A stretch of DNA of 64,000 nucleotides from Undibacterium parvum (GTDB lineage: Bacteria; Pseudomonadota; Gammaproteobacteria; Burkholderiales; Burkholderiaceae_D), in the NCBI RefSeq assembly GCF_003955735.1, contig NZ_CP034464.1:1550001-1614000 (forward strand), given 5' to 3'. Made by a program: the position numbers and the translations under genes. Below, piece by piece: positions 46,938 through 56,435 of this stretch. A model generated the notes under the pieces. That model did no database searches. It was given only the letters and a program-made list of their open reading frames with translations, and was not told the origin of the DNA. Position 1 is the first letter of the stretch. The number at the start of each line of letters is the position of its first letter.

Positions 46938-47020
46938 GATACTCCCTTCCAGTAAATTTTGCTTGCCCATGTGTTTATTGCGCGAATGCCTGTGTTTATG
47001 TTGGAAATAAGGGGAGTATC
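46938..47020. repeat. GGGAGTATC-family repeat, best preserved copy
   Basis: Perfect 9-bp ends GATACTCCC (46938-46946) and GGGAGTATC (47012-47020), with inner TTCCA/TGGAA arms and the core gtgtttattgcgcgaatgcc. The core is nearly identical, in reverse orientation, to the copy at 60001. It lies between the convergent xthA and nucleotidase genes. Confidence 0.8.
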
Positions 47021-47055
47021 TGATTTGATAGCCTCCCCTTGCCAAATTCCAGCGC

Positions 47056-48765
47056 TTAATCGAGACGCTGTACTCGGTCGGTTTTCAGGCCCGTTAAGTC
47101 TGCGCCCTGGGCCCGCATATACTGCTCAAACGCTTCCAGATCACGCCCTAGCACTTTGCGCTCAGTACCTTGTTTGAAGACTGTGAAGCCATCACCGCCG
47201 TCCGCCAGAAAACTATTCACCACCACCGTATATTGTTTAAGCGGATCTAAGGCTAGTCCGTGCAGGCGCACATCTTGCAGCATGTTTGCCGGCTCGGCGC
47301 CGGCTTTCCAACGATAGCTAAAACCGTCAGAGACAAACAGTTTTTTCGGGTTGGCCTTGCTGCCGCCCTGCCATTGTTGCTGTAGTAAAGCGAGGATTTT
47401 CTCGCCCGTCAACTGCATACTAATCAGCGTATTGCCAAAAGGCTGTACAGCGTAAATGTCGCCGTAATTGATTTCAGTTGGCTGGCCCTGCTTGCCTAAG
47501 ACCAGATCGCTGCGTATGCCACCGGCGTTCATCAAGGCGAAGTCGGCCTTGCCTATGCTTTTTGCAAATGTCAGTTGGGCATCGGCGATCACATTGCCCA
47601 GGCTGCTGTCAAATTTGCCTGCTTCACTGGCGCGCGTCAGTGAAACACTCAGACGCGTCACCGGACGGGTGCGCACCTTGGCGGTCAGGCTGGCGACCTC
47701 GGCTAGCAATTGCTGCGCCTCAGGGTCGACGCTGAGCTTGCTTTGCTCTATCAAATGATTACTCGCCACTGCCTTGATCACTTGCTGGCTGCTGCGGTCT
47801 ATGGTTAAGGTGGTTTCGGTCAGGTAAGCACCGTAGCTGCGCGCCTGCACCAGCAGACGGCCATCGATCTTGCAGGTGTAACCCTGATGGGTATGGCCGG
47901 ACACCACCAGACTGATCGCCTTGTCGAGTTTTTTACTGATGGCGATGATAGGCCCCTGCAATCCCTCACAGGCATAACTTGGGTCATTCGCAGCGCCCTG
48001 ATAGCTAGCGCCTTCATGTATCAAGAGCACGATGGCTGCCACACCCTGGCGCTGGATCTCCGGCACGTAGCGGTTGATGGCGTTGGCCTCTTCTTCAAAA
48101 TGCAAATCCTTGACACCATCGCCGGCCACCAGATTCGGCGTGTCCGAGGTGACCGCGCCGATAAAGGCGACTTTAAATTCGCCGACCTGGCGTATCACAT
48201 AGGGCTTCACCCAAGCGCTGCCATCGGATTTTTTACTGACATTGGCGGCGATGTAGTCGTACTTGGCACCGCTAAAACCCGGGAAGGCACAGCCGTCGGT
48301 CGGACAGATTCCAGCCAGCTTAGCTTGCAAGGCAGCGCCACCGGCATCGAACTCATGATTGCCTAATGCGGTGACCGACAACCCGAGTTGATTCAAGGCG
48401 GCAATCACAGGCTCGTCACGCAACATGGCCGAGGCGATCGGTGAAGCCCCCATCAAATCACCGGCGCCGACCAGAATGCTAGCACCCACTGCAGCGCGAC
48501 GTTGCTTCAGCATGCTGGCGAAATACGCATAGCCGCCCGCCGCTGTTGGCGCACCTACATGTCCGTGTCCATCGTGCACGGGAGCCGAGGGTGCCATATA
48601 GGGCACCGGCTGCTCGGCTTGCAGATTGCCGTGAAAATCGTTGAAGCTGAAGATGGTAATTTCGGCGCTGCCTGTTTTGGCCGCTTGTCGCGCCGACTCG
48701 GGCGTAGCGCAGGCCGCCAGCAGCGACAAGGCGCAGATGGTAGAAAGTAGTTTGATTTTGAACAT
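47056..48765 (-). CDS. Periplasmic 5'-nucleotidase/metallophosphatase, lipoprotein
   Basis: A 569-residue UshA-like enzyme. The lipoprotein signal ends in LLAACATPE (lipobox Cys), so it should be membrane-anchored in the periplasm. The metallophosphoesterase domain has ITIFSFNDFHGNLQAEQPVP, GDLMGASPIAS and LSVTALGNHEFDAG; the C-terminal nucleotidase domain has FALMNAGGIRSD and SFLADGGDGFTVF. It probably releases nucleosides and phosphate from nucleotides. It follows the receptor gene on the same strand, but an intrinsic terminator lies between the two. Confidence 0.93.
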   Translation of the reverse strand: MFKIKLLSTICALSLLAACATPESARQAAKTGSAEITIFSFNDFHGNLQAEQPVPYMAPSAPVHDGHGHVGAPTAAGGYAYFASMLKQRRAAVGASILVGAGDLMGASPIASAMLRDEPVIAALNQLGLSVTALGNHEFDAGGAALQAKLAGICPTDGCAFPGFSGAKYDYIAANVSKKSDGSAWVKPYVIRQVGEFKVAFIGAVTSDTPNLVAGDGVKDLHFEEEANAINRYVPEIQRQGVAAIVLLIHEGASYQGAANDPSYACEGLQGPIIAISKKLDKAISLVVSGHTHQGYTCKIDGRLLVQARSYGAYLTETTLTIDRSSQQVIKAVASNHLIEQSKLSVDPEAQQLLAEVASLTAKVRTRPVTRLSVSLTRASEAGKFDSSLGNVIADAQLTFAKSIGKADFALMNAGGIRSDLVLGKQGQPTEINYGDIYAVQPFGNTLISMQLTGEKILALLQQQWQGGSKANPKKLFVSDGFSYRWKAGAEPANMLQDVRLHGLALDPLKQYTVVVNSFLADGGDGFTVFKQGTERKVLGRDLEAFEQYMRAQGADLTGLKTDRVQRLD

Positions 48766-48792
48766 AGTTGCTTTCGCTTGCTAGCAATAAAA

Positions 48793-48820
48793 AAGGTCTG
48801 CAACTCGCATTGCAGACCTT
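48793..48820 (-). terminator. Intrinsic terminator after the TonB-dependent receptor
   Basis: Perfect 11-bp arms AAGGTCTGCAA (48793-48803) and TTGCAGACCTT (48810-48820) with a 6-base loop. Read on the minus strand the hairpin is followed by a T-run (ccttttttatt). It should stop transcription from the receptor 60 bp after its stop codon, limiting read-through into the nucleotidase gene. Confidence 0.88.
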
Positions 48821-48880
48821 GATGTTAAACGCCCGCTGCTCTATGGCGGATGGCGCTTAGCCGTTTATCCGATTATCCGA

Positions 48881-51304
48881 TTAGAAATCGGCAGATAAAG
48901 TGACAGAAGTAAAGCGTGGTGCGCCCAGATTATAGAACACGCTTTTTGCACTTGCTGAACCATAGGCCACCGCATTGGTGACGTTAAAACTAGATGGGTT
49001 ACGGTACTCAGTATTAAGCAAATTGCTGACGCTTAAACGTAAAGTTGGCTTTTTCGCCCAACCGAAATTCGCAAACTGGTAACCGGCATCAAAGCCCACC
49101 TGAGTATATGCAGGAACCAATTCATCATTGGTCATGGTCGCCCATTGGTCGCCCGTGTATTTAGCTTTCAGACGGGTGTACCAAACGGCTGTTTCATACT
49201 GCGCGCTTAGACCCAGTTTCCACTCAGGCGTCAAAGTCATTTGCTTGCCCGCAGTTGGTAACACTGCAGTTTTGCTGACGACCAGATTATCCTTGATTTC
49301 GCTATGTGCATAACCGGCAGAACCGTAGAAAGACCAGCCATTCACTGGTGTATTTCCCAACTCAACTTCAATACCATGGGTGCGTACTTTACCGACGTTC
49401 GACAGACTGCTAGTGGCGGAGATAGGATCATAGGCAGTTGCCTGACGATCCGAAAAATCAACCATGTAGGCAGTTAATTGCGCAGTAAGTCTGTCGCTTT
49501 GCAGGCGATAGCCAACGTCAAGATTGTACGAAGTTTCGGCTTTGACATCGACCGGCATAGTTGGCTGGCCATTGACGATCACCACACTACCTGAAGTCTG
49601 GTAGATGAAGTTTGGCGGCGCCTTCATATTTTTTGCCAGGCTGGCGAACACTTGATTGTTATTATCAATCTGGTAGCGCGCGCCCAATTGCGGCAATAAT
49701 TCTGAATATGTTTTACTAATTTGATAGTTCACACCAGAGCCATTATTCGCAGAGCCGGCTGAGGTATTCGAGGTACCTTCATTCGCATAGTTGGTGAAAT
49801 CACGCTTCATAGTTGGCGCACGCAAGCCAAGATTGAAACTCAATTTATCATCCATCAGGCTAATCGTGTCTTGCAAGAAGAACTGATATGCGGTGCTGAT
49901 GGTTTTTTGATCGCGTGCCTGGAATTGCGATCCATCCGGGCGATTGATACGACCTTCTTGCATCCAGATATCCGCTGCATTACCCGCTGCATCCACTGCC
50001 ACCATAGGCGCGAATTGTTCATGCACCGCACGCTCATACCAGAAACCACCAAGTATCTGATGCATACCGATAGTATGAGTCAGGGAAGCGGTGATACCTG
50101 GACGATTGGTGCGCGTCACACTGCTGCTGGCGACGGTTACTTTATCTAAAGTATCGCCATCACCATTGAGATCTACCCCAGCGGTATTTTTACCTGTTGC
50201 GCGATTCAAGAAGGTGTTTTCGTTTTGCAGACGTTGTTGCACGCCGCCAGTACCGTAACCAAACCAGTAGTAAGGAGTCACTTTAATATCCGTGTTCTCA
50301 CCTAAACGGAACTTGCCAGTCACCGATGCGATCACGTTTTCAAATGGGTTCTGCGTCAACTTATAAAATGCATCCGCATTTTTTTGCTCCACATCGACAT
50401 CGGCCTTGCCTGGGGTGGGTGTCTTGTGACCAGCGAATGTCGTTGCGTAATCGTAGTAGTAACCTTTACTTGGATTGTTCAGATCGGCCAGATTAAAGGT
50501 ACTGATGTTTTGGTTGATAGCGCGGTTGTACAGTATTGTTCCGTTGATAGAATTAAATCTATCAAAGTCAGTGCGGAATCCCAGATCCATATGATCGCGC
50601 TTGGCACCGCCCAAACCCTTCCATTTATCGGCCTGCGCATGCGAGGCCGAGATAAAGAAACGGGAACGGCCATCCGACCACAAACCTGTATCGTAACGAA
50701 TAAAGGTCTTAGTTAAATTGAGCTCACCTATGGTTTGCATGAAACGGAAATTCTTTTCCTTGGACGGATCGCAAGTGGTGATACCGAAATTGCCGCCAGT
50801 AGCGCCGATTTGCGGTGAGTCTATGTCACTAGAACCCTGAGTCACAAACTGGGTACAGGTATTTTCCTGATCCACAAATTCTTGCGGGTACACGGCAAAA
50901 CTACCAGAGTCATTGACTGGTACGCCATTGATAGTGGCACCAATCTGATCGCTATTAAATCCGCGCAATGTCAAACCACCGCCAAACAAACCAGTGGCAT
51001 CATAGTTATAACTATTTACCGCTGGCATTAATTCCAGGGCTTCATAGGCATTACCGGTCGGACGCTGTTTCGCCAATTCTTCTGCAGTGATGGTGCTGCG
51101 TGCCTTAGGCGCGTTTTCTTGCACCATCAAACCCATACCAACTTTTTTTCCGGTGATAGTGACTTGTTGCGAACTGACAGGTTCATTCGACTCAGCCGTT
51201 TGCGCAAAGGCTGTGCCCATGCTCAGGCAAGTCAGTTGTGCTGCAACGGCAAGCATCGATAAGCGCGATGGAAACGCGCCCGACGAGGATTTGGATGGCT
51301 TCAT
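48881..51304 (-). CDS. TonB-dependent outer-membrane receptor
   Basis: An 807-residue outer-membrane receptor. A signal peptide (to about residue 35, AFAQTAE) precedes VSSQQVTITGKKVGMGLMVQ, a TonB-box-like region, then the plug domain with LELMPAVNSYNYDATGLFGG and LTLRGFNSDQIGATINGVPV. The barrel ends with LGAPRFTSVTLSADF (terminal Phe). No N-terminal signalling extension is present. Ligand identity cannot be read. Two LacI-type operator-like sites upstream favour a carbohydrate or nucleoside substrate over iron, and a 5'-nucleotidase lies downstream; both points are inference. Confidence 0.95.
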   Translation of the reverse strand: MKPSKSSSGAFPSRLSMLAVAAQLTCLSMGTAFAQTAESNEPVSSQQVTITGKKVGMGLMVQENAPKARSTITAEELAKQRPTGNAYEALELMPAVNSYNYDATGLFGGGLTLRGFNSDQIGATINGVPVNDSGSFAVYPQEFVDQENTCTQFVTQGSSDIDSPQIGATGGNFGITTCDPSKEKNFRFMQTIGELNLTKTFIRYDTGLWSDGRSRFFISASHAQADKWKGLGGAKRDHMDLGFRTDFDRFNSINGTILYNRAINQNISTFNLADLNNPSKGYYYDYATTFAGHKTPTPGKADVDVEQKNADAFYKLTQNPFENVIASVTGKFRLGENTDIKVTPYYWFGYGTGGVQQRLQNENTFLNRATGKNTAGVDLNGDGDTLDKVTVASSSVTRTNRPGITASLTHTIGMHQILGGFWYERAVHEQFAPMVAVDAAGNAADIWMQEGRINRPDGSQFQARDQKTISTAYQFFLQDTISLMDDKLSFNLGLRAPTMKRDFTNYANEGTSNTSAGSANNGSGVNYQISKTYSELLPQLGARYQIDNNNQVFASLAKNMKAPPNFIYQTSGSVVIVNGQPTMPVDVKAETSYNLDVGYRLQSDRLTAQLTAYMVDFSDRQATAYDPISATSSLSNVGKVRTHGIEVELGNTPVNGWSFYGSAGYAHSEIKDNLVVSKTAVLPTAGKQMTLTPEWKLGLSAQYETAVWYTRLKAKYTGDQWATMTNDELVPAYTQVGFDAGYQFANFGWAKKPTLRLSVSNLLNTEYRNPSSFNVTNAVAYGSASAKSVFYNLGAPRFTSVTLSADF

Positions 51305-51568
51305 TTAGATTCCCGTATTAAGTGGAGGTTAACTATGTTTAAAAAAATGACTAAATAATCTAGGACGACAATGCTGCTATTTATTGCTTCGAAATTGCTT
51401 GGAAATTGCTTGGAAAATCGGAACTCATGTGCACGTGCAGCAAACATACTTAAATCATATTCTGACGAAAATATTTTGTAACATTGAAATAAAATCGTTG
51501 TGTACTCACAACAAAACCGCTCAAATGCCAGCGTTTTTGCAAATTTTTTGATGTCTAGCTCTTTTTGC

Positions 51569-51580
51569 GCAAACGATTGC
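51569..51580. promoter_or_regulatory. LacI-type operator-like site 1
   Basis: GCAAACGATTGC is a near-perfect 12-bp palindrome with the central CG of LacI/GalR-family operators. It lies 265 bp before the receptor start and recurs identically 42 bp upstream, about four helical turns away. Confidence 0.55.
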
Positions 51581-51610
51581 TAGTTACTTCAAAAAAATAT
51601 TCTTATTTAC

Positions 51611-51622
51611 GCAAACGATTGC
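51611..51622. promoter_or_regulatory. LacI-type operator-like site 2
   Basis: A second exact GCAAACGATTGC. The flanking bases (cgcaaacgattgcta) and a downstream caaaaaaata are also shared with site 1, which suggests that the whole unit was duplicated. Confidence 0.55.
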
Positions 51623-51964
51623 TATTGAAGCTCAAAAAAATAGGCGCCTCTATGACAACACCTATATTCATGCGAACTTCACTTATTATTCACTGCCTTT
51701 GACTCTGTCTTACCGATCTAGCTTTATGACAAATGTAACACAGTGTAAAACTTAGTTCAGCACAGAAATTCGATAGACCGAAGTTTGCCAGCCAATTATG
51801 AAAACTTGATGACAAGCCTGAACAAGCCATGCCTTGTTGAGCTCGGCGGCAAAAATTTTGATGACAAGGATTTCGCGCTAATGCGCTAGTGATTTGATGT
51901 GGGGCAGGATGGGAGCCTGGGTATTGCGCATTTGCAGCAAGCTATGCTGCAACGCAATATTGCA

Positions 51965-52855
51965 TTAATCGACGGCAGCGATGCCTTTTACATTGGTTTT
52001 ATACGCTGTGATCGCATTCAGGTCCAAGCCTTTGGCATGGGCATACAGCGGCATGACCTCTGGAAGATGACGTTGTATTTCGGCGATTCTGTCGCTACCG
52101 GCAGGATGGGTAGAGAGCCATTGCGGCGGTGCACCCTTGCTTGCCATTCCCATTTTTTGCCAGAGTGCGACCCCGGCACGCGGATCGTAGCCGGCCCGTG
52201 CCGCGATATCGAGGCCAACCACATCGGCCTCGGTTTCGTCATCGCGCGAGAATTTCAACATACCGACTTTGGCAACGCCACCGCCTAGCGCACCCGCTAA
52301 ATTGGGGTCGTAGCCTTTGACGCTGGCAAGTAATTCCAGCGCCTTGACGCCGAGATTGGCGGCCATGGTTTTACCAGCGCGCTCGGCCCCGTGTTCACGC
52401 AGAGCATGGGCGATCTCGTGCCCCATCACGATGGCGACTTCATCATCGGTGAGTTTCAGGGTATCTAAGATGCCGGTGTAAAAGGCAATTTTTCCACCTG
52501 GCATACAGTAGGCATTGATTTGCTTGGAACCTAACAGATTGACTTGCCACTTCCAATCCAGCGCACGCTCATTCCAGCGCATTGCAAACGGGATCAGCTT
52601 GGCGGCGATCGCACGCAGCCGTATCACTTGCGGATTATTCGACGGCGCTAGGGCATGTTGCTCTTGCGCCTGCTGCATGGTTTGCGCATATTGCTGGGCC
52701 GCTTGCCCTTCTAATTGGCCGTTACCTGCGAGTTTACGGAAAATCGACATTTCGCCGACCTTGACGCCATCTTGCGGCGCATTGTTTTGCGCCATGACGG
52801 AACCACTCACGACAAACAGACTGCCGATAGCCAGGTGGATAAGCGGGTGTTTCAT
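51965..52855 (-). CDS. M48-family metalloprotease
   Basis: A 296-residue exported zinc protease. The signal peptide ends near VMAQNN; the HExxH zinc site is in IVMGHEIAHALREHG; the third ligand is in SRDDETEADVVGLDIAARAG (E-x3-D). STHPAGSDRIAEIQRHLP is the usual C-terminal M48 segment. No membrane span or TPR is visible, so it resembles LoiP/YcaL-type periplasmic proteases involved in envelope quality control. The ATG at 52855 has aggag 7 bases upstream. Palindrome P3 lies immediately before it. Confidence 0.92.
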   Translation of the reverse strand: MKHPLIHLAIGSLFVVSGSVMAQNNAPQDGVKVGEMSIFRKLAGNGQLEGQAAQQYAQTMQQAQEQHALAPSNNPQVIRLRAIAAKLIPFAMRWNERALDWKWQVNLLGSKQINAYCMPGGKIAFYTGILDTLKLTDDEVAIVMGHEIAHALREHGAERAGKTMAANLGVKALELLASVKGYDPNLAGALGGGVAKVGMLKFSRDDETEADVVGLDIAARAGYDPRAGVALWQKMGMASKGAPPQWLSTHPAGSDRIAEIQRHLPEVMPLYAHAKGLDLNAITAYKTNVKGIAAVD

Positions 52856-52881
52856 GATAATACTCCTGCGAATTTCAATAA

Positions 52882-52984
52882 TAGGACTTACGCAGAATCG
52901 CCCCAGCGTCGTTGTATCCGCCTTGTCGTACTAAAGTACTGCCTTCGGCGGTGCGCCTAGCTGGAACAATTTTGCATAAGTCCC
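52882..52984. repeat. Nested palindrome P3
   Basis: The outer arms taggacttacgca (from 52882) and tgcataagtccc (to 52983), with inner cgccccagc/gctgga, match those of P2 at 7544. The centre keeps the full hairpin gtactaaagtac followed by tgccttcggcgg. P3 and P1 share this centre although their outer arms differ. Confidence 0.85.
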
Positions 52985-53043
52985 GATAATAGCTACAGAC
53001 CAAGATGGTAGCACTGGCCGCAAACTAAAGTGCGGCCAGCACT

Positions 53044-54315
53044 TTATGCCGATTTTTTTTCATTCCAGGGCGCGACTTTAAAGAGTAATAACATGCCGGG
53101 GATAGCCAAAGCGAAGCAGATCAGGAAGAAGTGAAACCAGCCGGTTTCTGCCACGATGAAACCGATCAGCGAAGTAGTAAAGGTGCGCGGTACTGCGGCC
53201 AAGCTGGTAAACAAGGCAAATTGAGTCGCGGTATAGCGTGGATCTGTCGATCTGGCGATAAAGGCGATAAAGGCGGAAGTACCGAGGCCGACGCCAAAGG
53301 CTTCCGATGCCAAGACCACGCCTAGCAGTATCAGATTAGGGCCGGAATGCGCCAGTAGCGCAAAGCCGAGAATGCTCAAAGCTTGCGCCACGCCAAAGAT
53401 CCACAGCGCACGATTGATACCTAGTTTAATCATCCAGATGCCGCCGACCACGCCGCCAGCGATACTGCCCCAGAACAGCGTCAGTTTTGCCACGGCACCG
53501 ATTTGCGTCAGTTGAAAGCCCAGATCGAGAAAAAATTTAGTAGCCAAGGTCGCCGCCATGCTATCACCGAGGCGATACAGGAAAATAAAACTGAGTATCC
53601 AAAAGGCATTGAGCCAACCATCACGCGTGACAAACTCTTGAAACGGCAAGACCACCGCTTCTCGAATGTTCTTGGGTGGTGCGCCGTACGAAGGCGGCTC
53701 TTTGACCACTAGCGTACAGATCAGGCCGGGCAAGATGAACGCCGCAGTGATCCAAAATACCCAACTCCAGGCGATATGATCGGCCAAAATCAAGGACAAG
53801 GCGCCCGGCACCAGACCGGCAATTTTGTAGGCATTGACCTTGACGGCGGCCCCCAAGCCCTGCTCGTTATCGTCCAAAATTTCGCGGGTATAGGCATCGA
53901 TCACGATATCCTGGCTGGCCGATAAAAAAGCCACCATGATGGCGCAGCCTATGATGATAGAAAGCTGGGTTTGAGGATTGAGCATGCCCATGCTGCCTAT
54001 CGCAAAGAACAGACCGGCCTGCGTCAAGGCCATCCAGCCACGGCGCCGGCCCAGACTGCCGAAACTGAAACGGTCCATCAAAGGCGACCATAAAAATTTC
54101 CACGGATACGGAAACATCACCAGCGTAAACAGACCGATCGCCTTAACGTCCAGCCCTGCCTTAGACAGCCAGGCTTGCACCAGATTAATCAGAATAAACA
54201 AGGGTAAGCCTGAGCTAAAGCCCAGGAACACCAGGGTCAACATGCGGCGATTGAGGTAACTACGCCAGCCTGGCGCGGCAGGCTGCGTCATCTGGGAGCT
54301 GCTTATATTTGTCAT
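53044..54315 (-). CDS. ampG: AmpG-like muropeptide permease (MFS)
   Basis: A 423-residue, twelve-span major facilitator protein with AmpG features: LVFLGFSSGLPLFILINLVQ, TLVMFPYPWKFLWSPLMDRF and LGRRRGWMALTQ in the first loops. It would import anhydromuropeptides from cell-wall turnover. No ampD or beta-lactamase gene is nearby. It ends the minus-strand series metX-metW-ampG, 18 bp after metW, so it may be cotranscribed with them. Confidence 0.9.
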   Translation of the reverse strand: MTNISSSQMTQPAAPGWRSYLNRRMLTLVFLGFSSGLPLFILINLVQAWLSKAGLDVKAIGLFTLVMFPYPWKFLWSPLMDRFSFGSLGRRRGWMALTQAGLFFAIGSMGMLNPQTQLSIIIGCAIMVAFLSASQDIVIDAYTREILDDNEQGLGAAVKVNAYKIAGLVPGALSLILADHIAWSWVFWITAAFILPGLICTLVVKEPPSYGAPPKNIREAVVLPFQEFVTRDGWLNAFWILSFIFLYRLGDSMAATLATKFFLDLGFQLTQIGAVAKLTLFWGSIAGGVVGGIWMIKLGINRALWIFGVAQALSILGFALLAHSGPNLILLGVVLASEAFGVGLGTSAFIAFIARSTDPRYTATQFALFTSLAAVPRTFTTSLIGFIVAETGWFHFFLICFALAIPGMLLLFKVAPWNEKKSA

Positions 54316-54333
54316 GGTTTGAGCTTTACACGT

Positions 54334-54936
54334 CTATTTTTTTCTGAGGCGGAACACCGCCAGACTACCGCGCAGATTCGGCAGCCATTTGATCGGCTGC
54401 CCTTCATGCAAGGCCATGCATTCCAATACGTCTAGCCCGACATCATCGGCCAGATCGGCAAAATCATAGATGGTGGCGCAGCGTACATTGGGCGTGTCAT
54501 ACCATTCATAAGGCAAGGTCTTGGAGACTGGCATTTTGCCGCGTAAGAGCGCGGTACGATGCGGCCAGTAACCAAAATTGGGGAAGGAGACGATGGCCTC
54601 TTTGCCGACGCGGGCGATGTCACGCAATAAGGGCTCTACGTGCTTCATCATCTGCAAGGAAGACAGGCACAGCACGGTATCGAAGGCATTATCGGCAAAC
54701 ATACCCAGACCGTTTTCCATATCTTGCTGGATCACGTTGACGCCGCGCTGGGCGCAGGCCAGTACTCGGTCATCGGCGATCTCTACGCCATAGCCTGTGC
54801 ATTGCTTGTCGCTCTGCAGATAGTCGAGCATCACACCATCGCCACAACCGACGTCGAGCACCTGCGCATTGGGCTTGATCCAATGCGCGATGAAAGCCAG
54901 ATCGGGCCTTAGGGTATTGAGTTCGGTAAAGTTCAT
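54334..54936 (-). CDS. metW: Methionine biosynthesis protein MetW
   Basis: A 200-residue class I SAM-methyltransferase-fold protein, with [15 protein letters not shown] as motif I and [15 protein letters not shown] as motif IV. MetW pairs with MetX in proteobacteria and is needed for full acyltransferase function in several of them. It overlaps metX by 4 bases. [14 protein letters not shown] and [12 protein letters not shown] are family hallmarks. The methyltransferase role, if any, is unknown. Confidence 0.95.
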   Translation of the reverse strand: MNFTELNTLRPDLAFIAHWIKPNAQVLDVGCGDGVMLDYLQSDKQCTGYGVEIADDRVLACAQRGVNVIQQDMENGLGMFADNAFDTVLCLSSLQMMKHVEPLLRDIARVGKEAIVSFPNFGYWPHRTALLRGKMPVSKTLPYEWYDTPNVRCATIYDFADLADDVGLDVLECMALHEGQPIKWLPNLRGSLAVFRLRKK

Positions 54937-56060
54937 GCCAGCTCCTTGGCGATGCGCGCGTAGTAGGCAGCGACTAGATTGAGATAGCGCTCATCCTCGA
55001 GCAAGAAGGCATCATGTCCATGCGGGGCATCGATTTCGGCATAGCTGACGGTGCGTTTATTCTCGACCAGGGCCTGCACAATCTCACGGCTGCGCTCAGG
55101 CGAAAAGCGCCAGTCGGTAGAAAACGAGGCCAGAAAAAATTTCGCCTTGGTATTGGCCAGCGCCTTACTCAAATCACCACCAAAAGCACGGGCCGGATCA
55201 AAGTAATCGAGCGCCTTGGTGATCAGCAGATAGGTATTGGCGTCAAAATAGTCAGAGAATTTATCGCCCTGATAACGCAGGTAAGACTCAATCTCAAAAT
55301 CGACGCCAAAGCCGAATTGGTATTCGCCGGTTTTCAGTTCACGGCCGAATTTTTCTGCCATGTCGTCATTCGACAGGTAGGTAATATGGCCTATCATGCG
55401 CGCCACCCGCAAGCCGTTGCGCGGCACCACATTGTGCGCGTAAAAATCGCCACCATGAAAATCCGGATCAGTCAAAATCGCCTGACGTGCCACATCGTTA
55501 AACGCAATATTTTGTGCCGAGAGTTTCGGGGTGGAGGCGATCACTACGCAATGCCGTAAGCGATCCGGATACATGATGCTCCAGGCCAGTGCCTGCATAC
55601 CGCCGAGCGAACCGCCCATGACGGCTGCGAACTGCTGTATCCCCATTACATCGGCCAGACGCGCCTGCGCGTTGACCCAGTCTTCTACCGTGACCACCGG
55701 GAAATCGGCACCGTAGGGCTTGCCGGTGGCTGGATTGGTGTGCATGGGGCCGGTAGAACCAAAGCAGGACCCCAGATTATTGACACCTATGACGAAAAAT
55801 TTATCGGTATCGAGCGACTTGCCGGGACCGACCATATTGTCCCACCAGCCTATATTTTTAGGCTGATCGGCGTAATAACCTGCCACATGGTGCGAGGCAT
55901 TGAGTGCGTGGCAGACCAGTACCGCATTCGATTTATCGGCGTTGAGGGTGCCGTAGGTTTCCACCATCAGAGTGTAATCAAAGATATTGGCACCACTCTG
56001 TAAAGCCAGCGGCTCGGTGAAGCGATACGCTTGTGGCGTGACGATTCCTATGGATGACAT
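54933..56060 (-). CDS. metX: Homoserine O-acyltransferase
   Basis: A 375-residue alpha/beta-hydrolase-fold enzyme that acylates homoserine, the first committed step to methionine. The nucleophile Ser is in [14 protein letters not shown], and the acid/base pair is in the C-terminal [27 protein letters not shown] and [12 protein letters not shown] are also typical. Acetyl or succinyl donor preference cannot be settled by eye. Translation starts at ATG 56060 with gggaag upstream. A sigma-70 promoter and a SAM-II-type riboswitch precede it, so SAM abundance should lower expression of metX and the coupled metW. Confidence 0.95.
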   Translation of the reverse strand: MSSIGIVTPQAYRFTEPLALQSGANIFDYTLMVETYGTLNADKSNAVLVCHALNASHHVAGYYADQPKNIGWWDNMVGPGKSLDTDKFFVIGVNNLGSCFGSTGPMHTNPATGKPYGADFPVVTVEDWVNAQARLADVMGIQQFAAVMGGSLGGMQALAWSIMYPDRLRHCVVIASTPKLSAQNIAFNDVARQAILTDPDFHGGDFYAHNVVPRNGLRVARMIGHITYLSNDDMAEKFGRELKTGEYQFGFGVDFEIESYLRYQGDKFSDYFDANTYLLITKALDYFDPARAFGGDLSKALANTKAKFFLASFSTDWRFSPERSREIVQALVENKRTVSYAEIDAPHGHDAFLLEDERYLNLVAAYYARIAKELA

Positions 56061-56106
56061 ACATTCTTCCCGTGAGATAGACGATCTCTTGTAATGCGTT
56101 CTAGGG

Positions 56107-56157
56107 GGCTAAAGGCTGAATGAGGGGAGAACTGCGGCATTCAAGCTCGCTTTAGCC
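56107..56157 (-). promoter_or_regulatory. Candidate expression-platform hairpin of the metX riboswitch
   Basis: GGCTAAAG, the 3' strand of the aptamer, can instead pair perfectly with CTTTAGCC downstream, strengthened by GAATG/CATTC. The two structures exclude each other. The loop contains TTCTCCC, which could pair with the metX ribosome site GGGAAGAA with a bulge. This is a folding inference. Confidence 0.55.
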
Positions 56158-56218
56158 GTATTTATTTGTCTCGACATCGTCAAAACTGCGCCCGCAAGCT
56201 GATTTCAAATCGGCGCTT
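56148..56218 (-). ncRNA. SAM-II-type riboswitch upstream of metX
   Basis: Read on the minus strand: stem GCGCC/GGCGC encloses GATTTGAAATCAGCTTGCG, followed after about 25 bases by AAATAAATACGGCTAAAGCG. The GATTT, CTTGC and GCTAAA elements occur in the order seen in SAM-II (metA/SAM-alpha) aptamers, which fold as a pseudoknot. The linker is somewhat longer than usual and holds a TGTC-GA-GACA mini-hairpin. The aptamer begins about 3 bases from the predicted transcription start and lies upstream of metX, the expected target. Confidence 0.8.
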
Positions 56219-56227
56219 AAGTCTAGA

Positions 56228-56256
56228 AGGATAGCGAACTCTATCGAGTACGTCAA
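56228..56256 (-). promoter_or_regulatory. Sigma-70 promoter of metXW
   Basis: On the minus strand TTGACG (56256-56251) and TATCCT (56233-56228) are separated by exactly 17 bases. The expected start near 56221 gives a leader of about 160 nt containing the riboswitch. The rest of the 375-bp gap, up to 56435, shows nothing assignable apart from a likely promoter for the nuclease gene that I cannot place. Confidence 0.7.
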
Positions 56257-56435
56257 ACCGCGCGCGCAAACTCTGACTCCTATGCGCCTGGAGTTCAAAA
56301 TCCTAAGACTCTCCAGAAGGAAATTTTTCTAAACATGACTTGACTTGAAGACCGGATTACTAGACTCTGCATCCCTTTTGGCAGACCTGCCATTGTTAAC
56401 CGCAGTAGCTTGCACCGCTTTACCTCCTTCCTCTC

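Larger units (their letters stand above)
51305..51964. other. 660-bp control region of the TonB-dependent receptor
   Basis: AT-rich and stop-rich in all frames, so no missed gene. It holds two tandem LacI-like sites (listed separately) inside a roughly 32-bp direct repeat that also includes caaaaaaata. A run near 51395-51425 (gcttggaaattgcttggaaa) is a short direct repeat. Upstream of 51780 I see nothing assignable. Confidence 0.6.
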
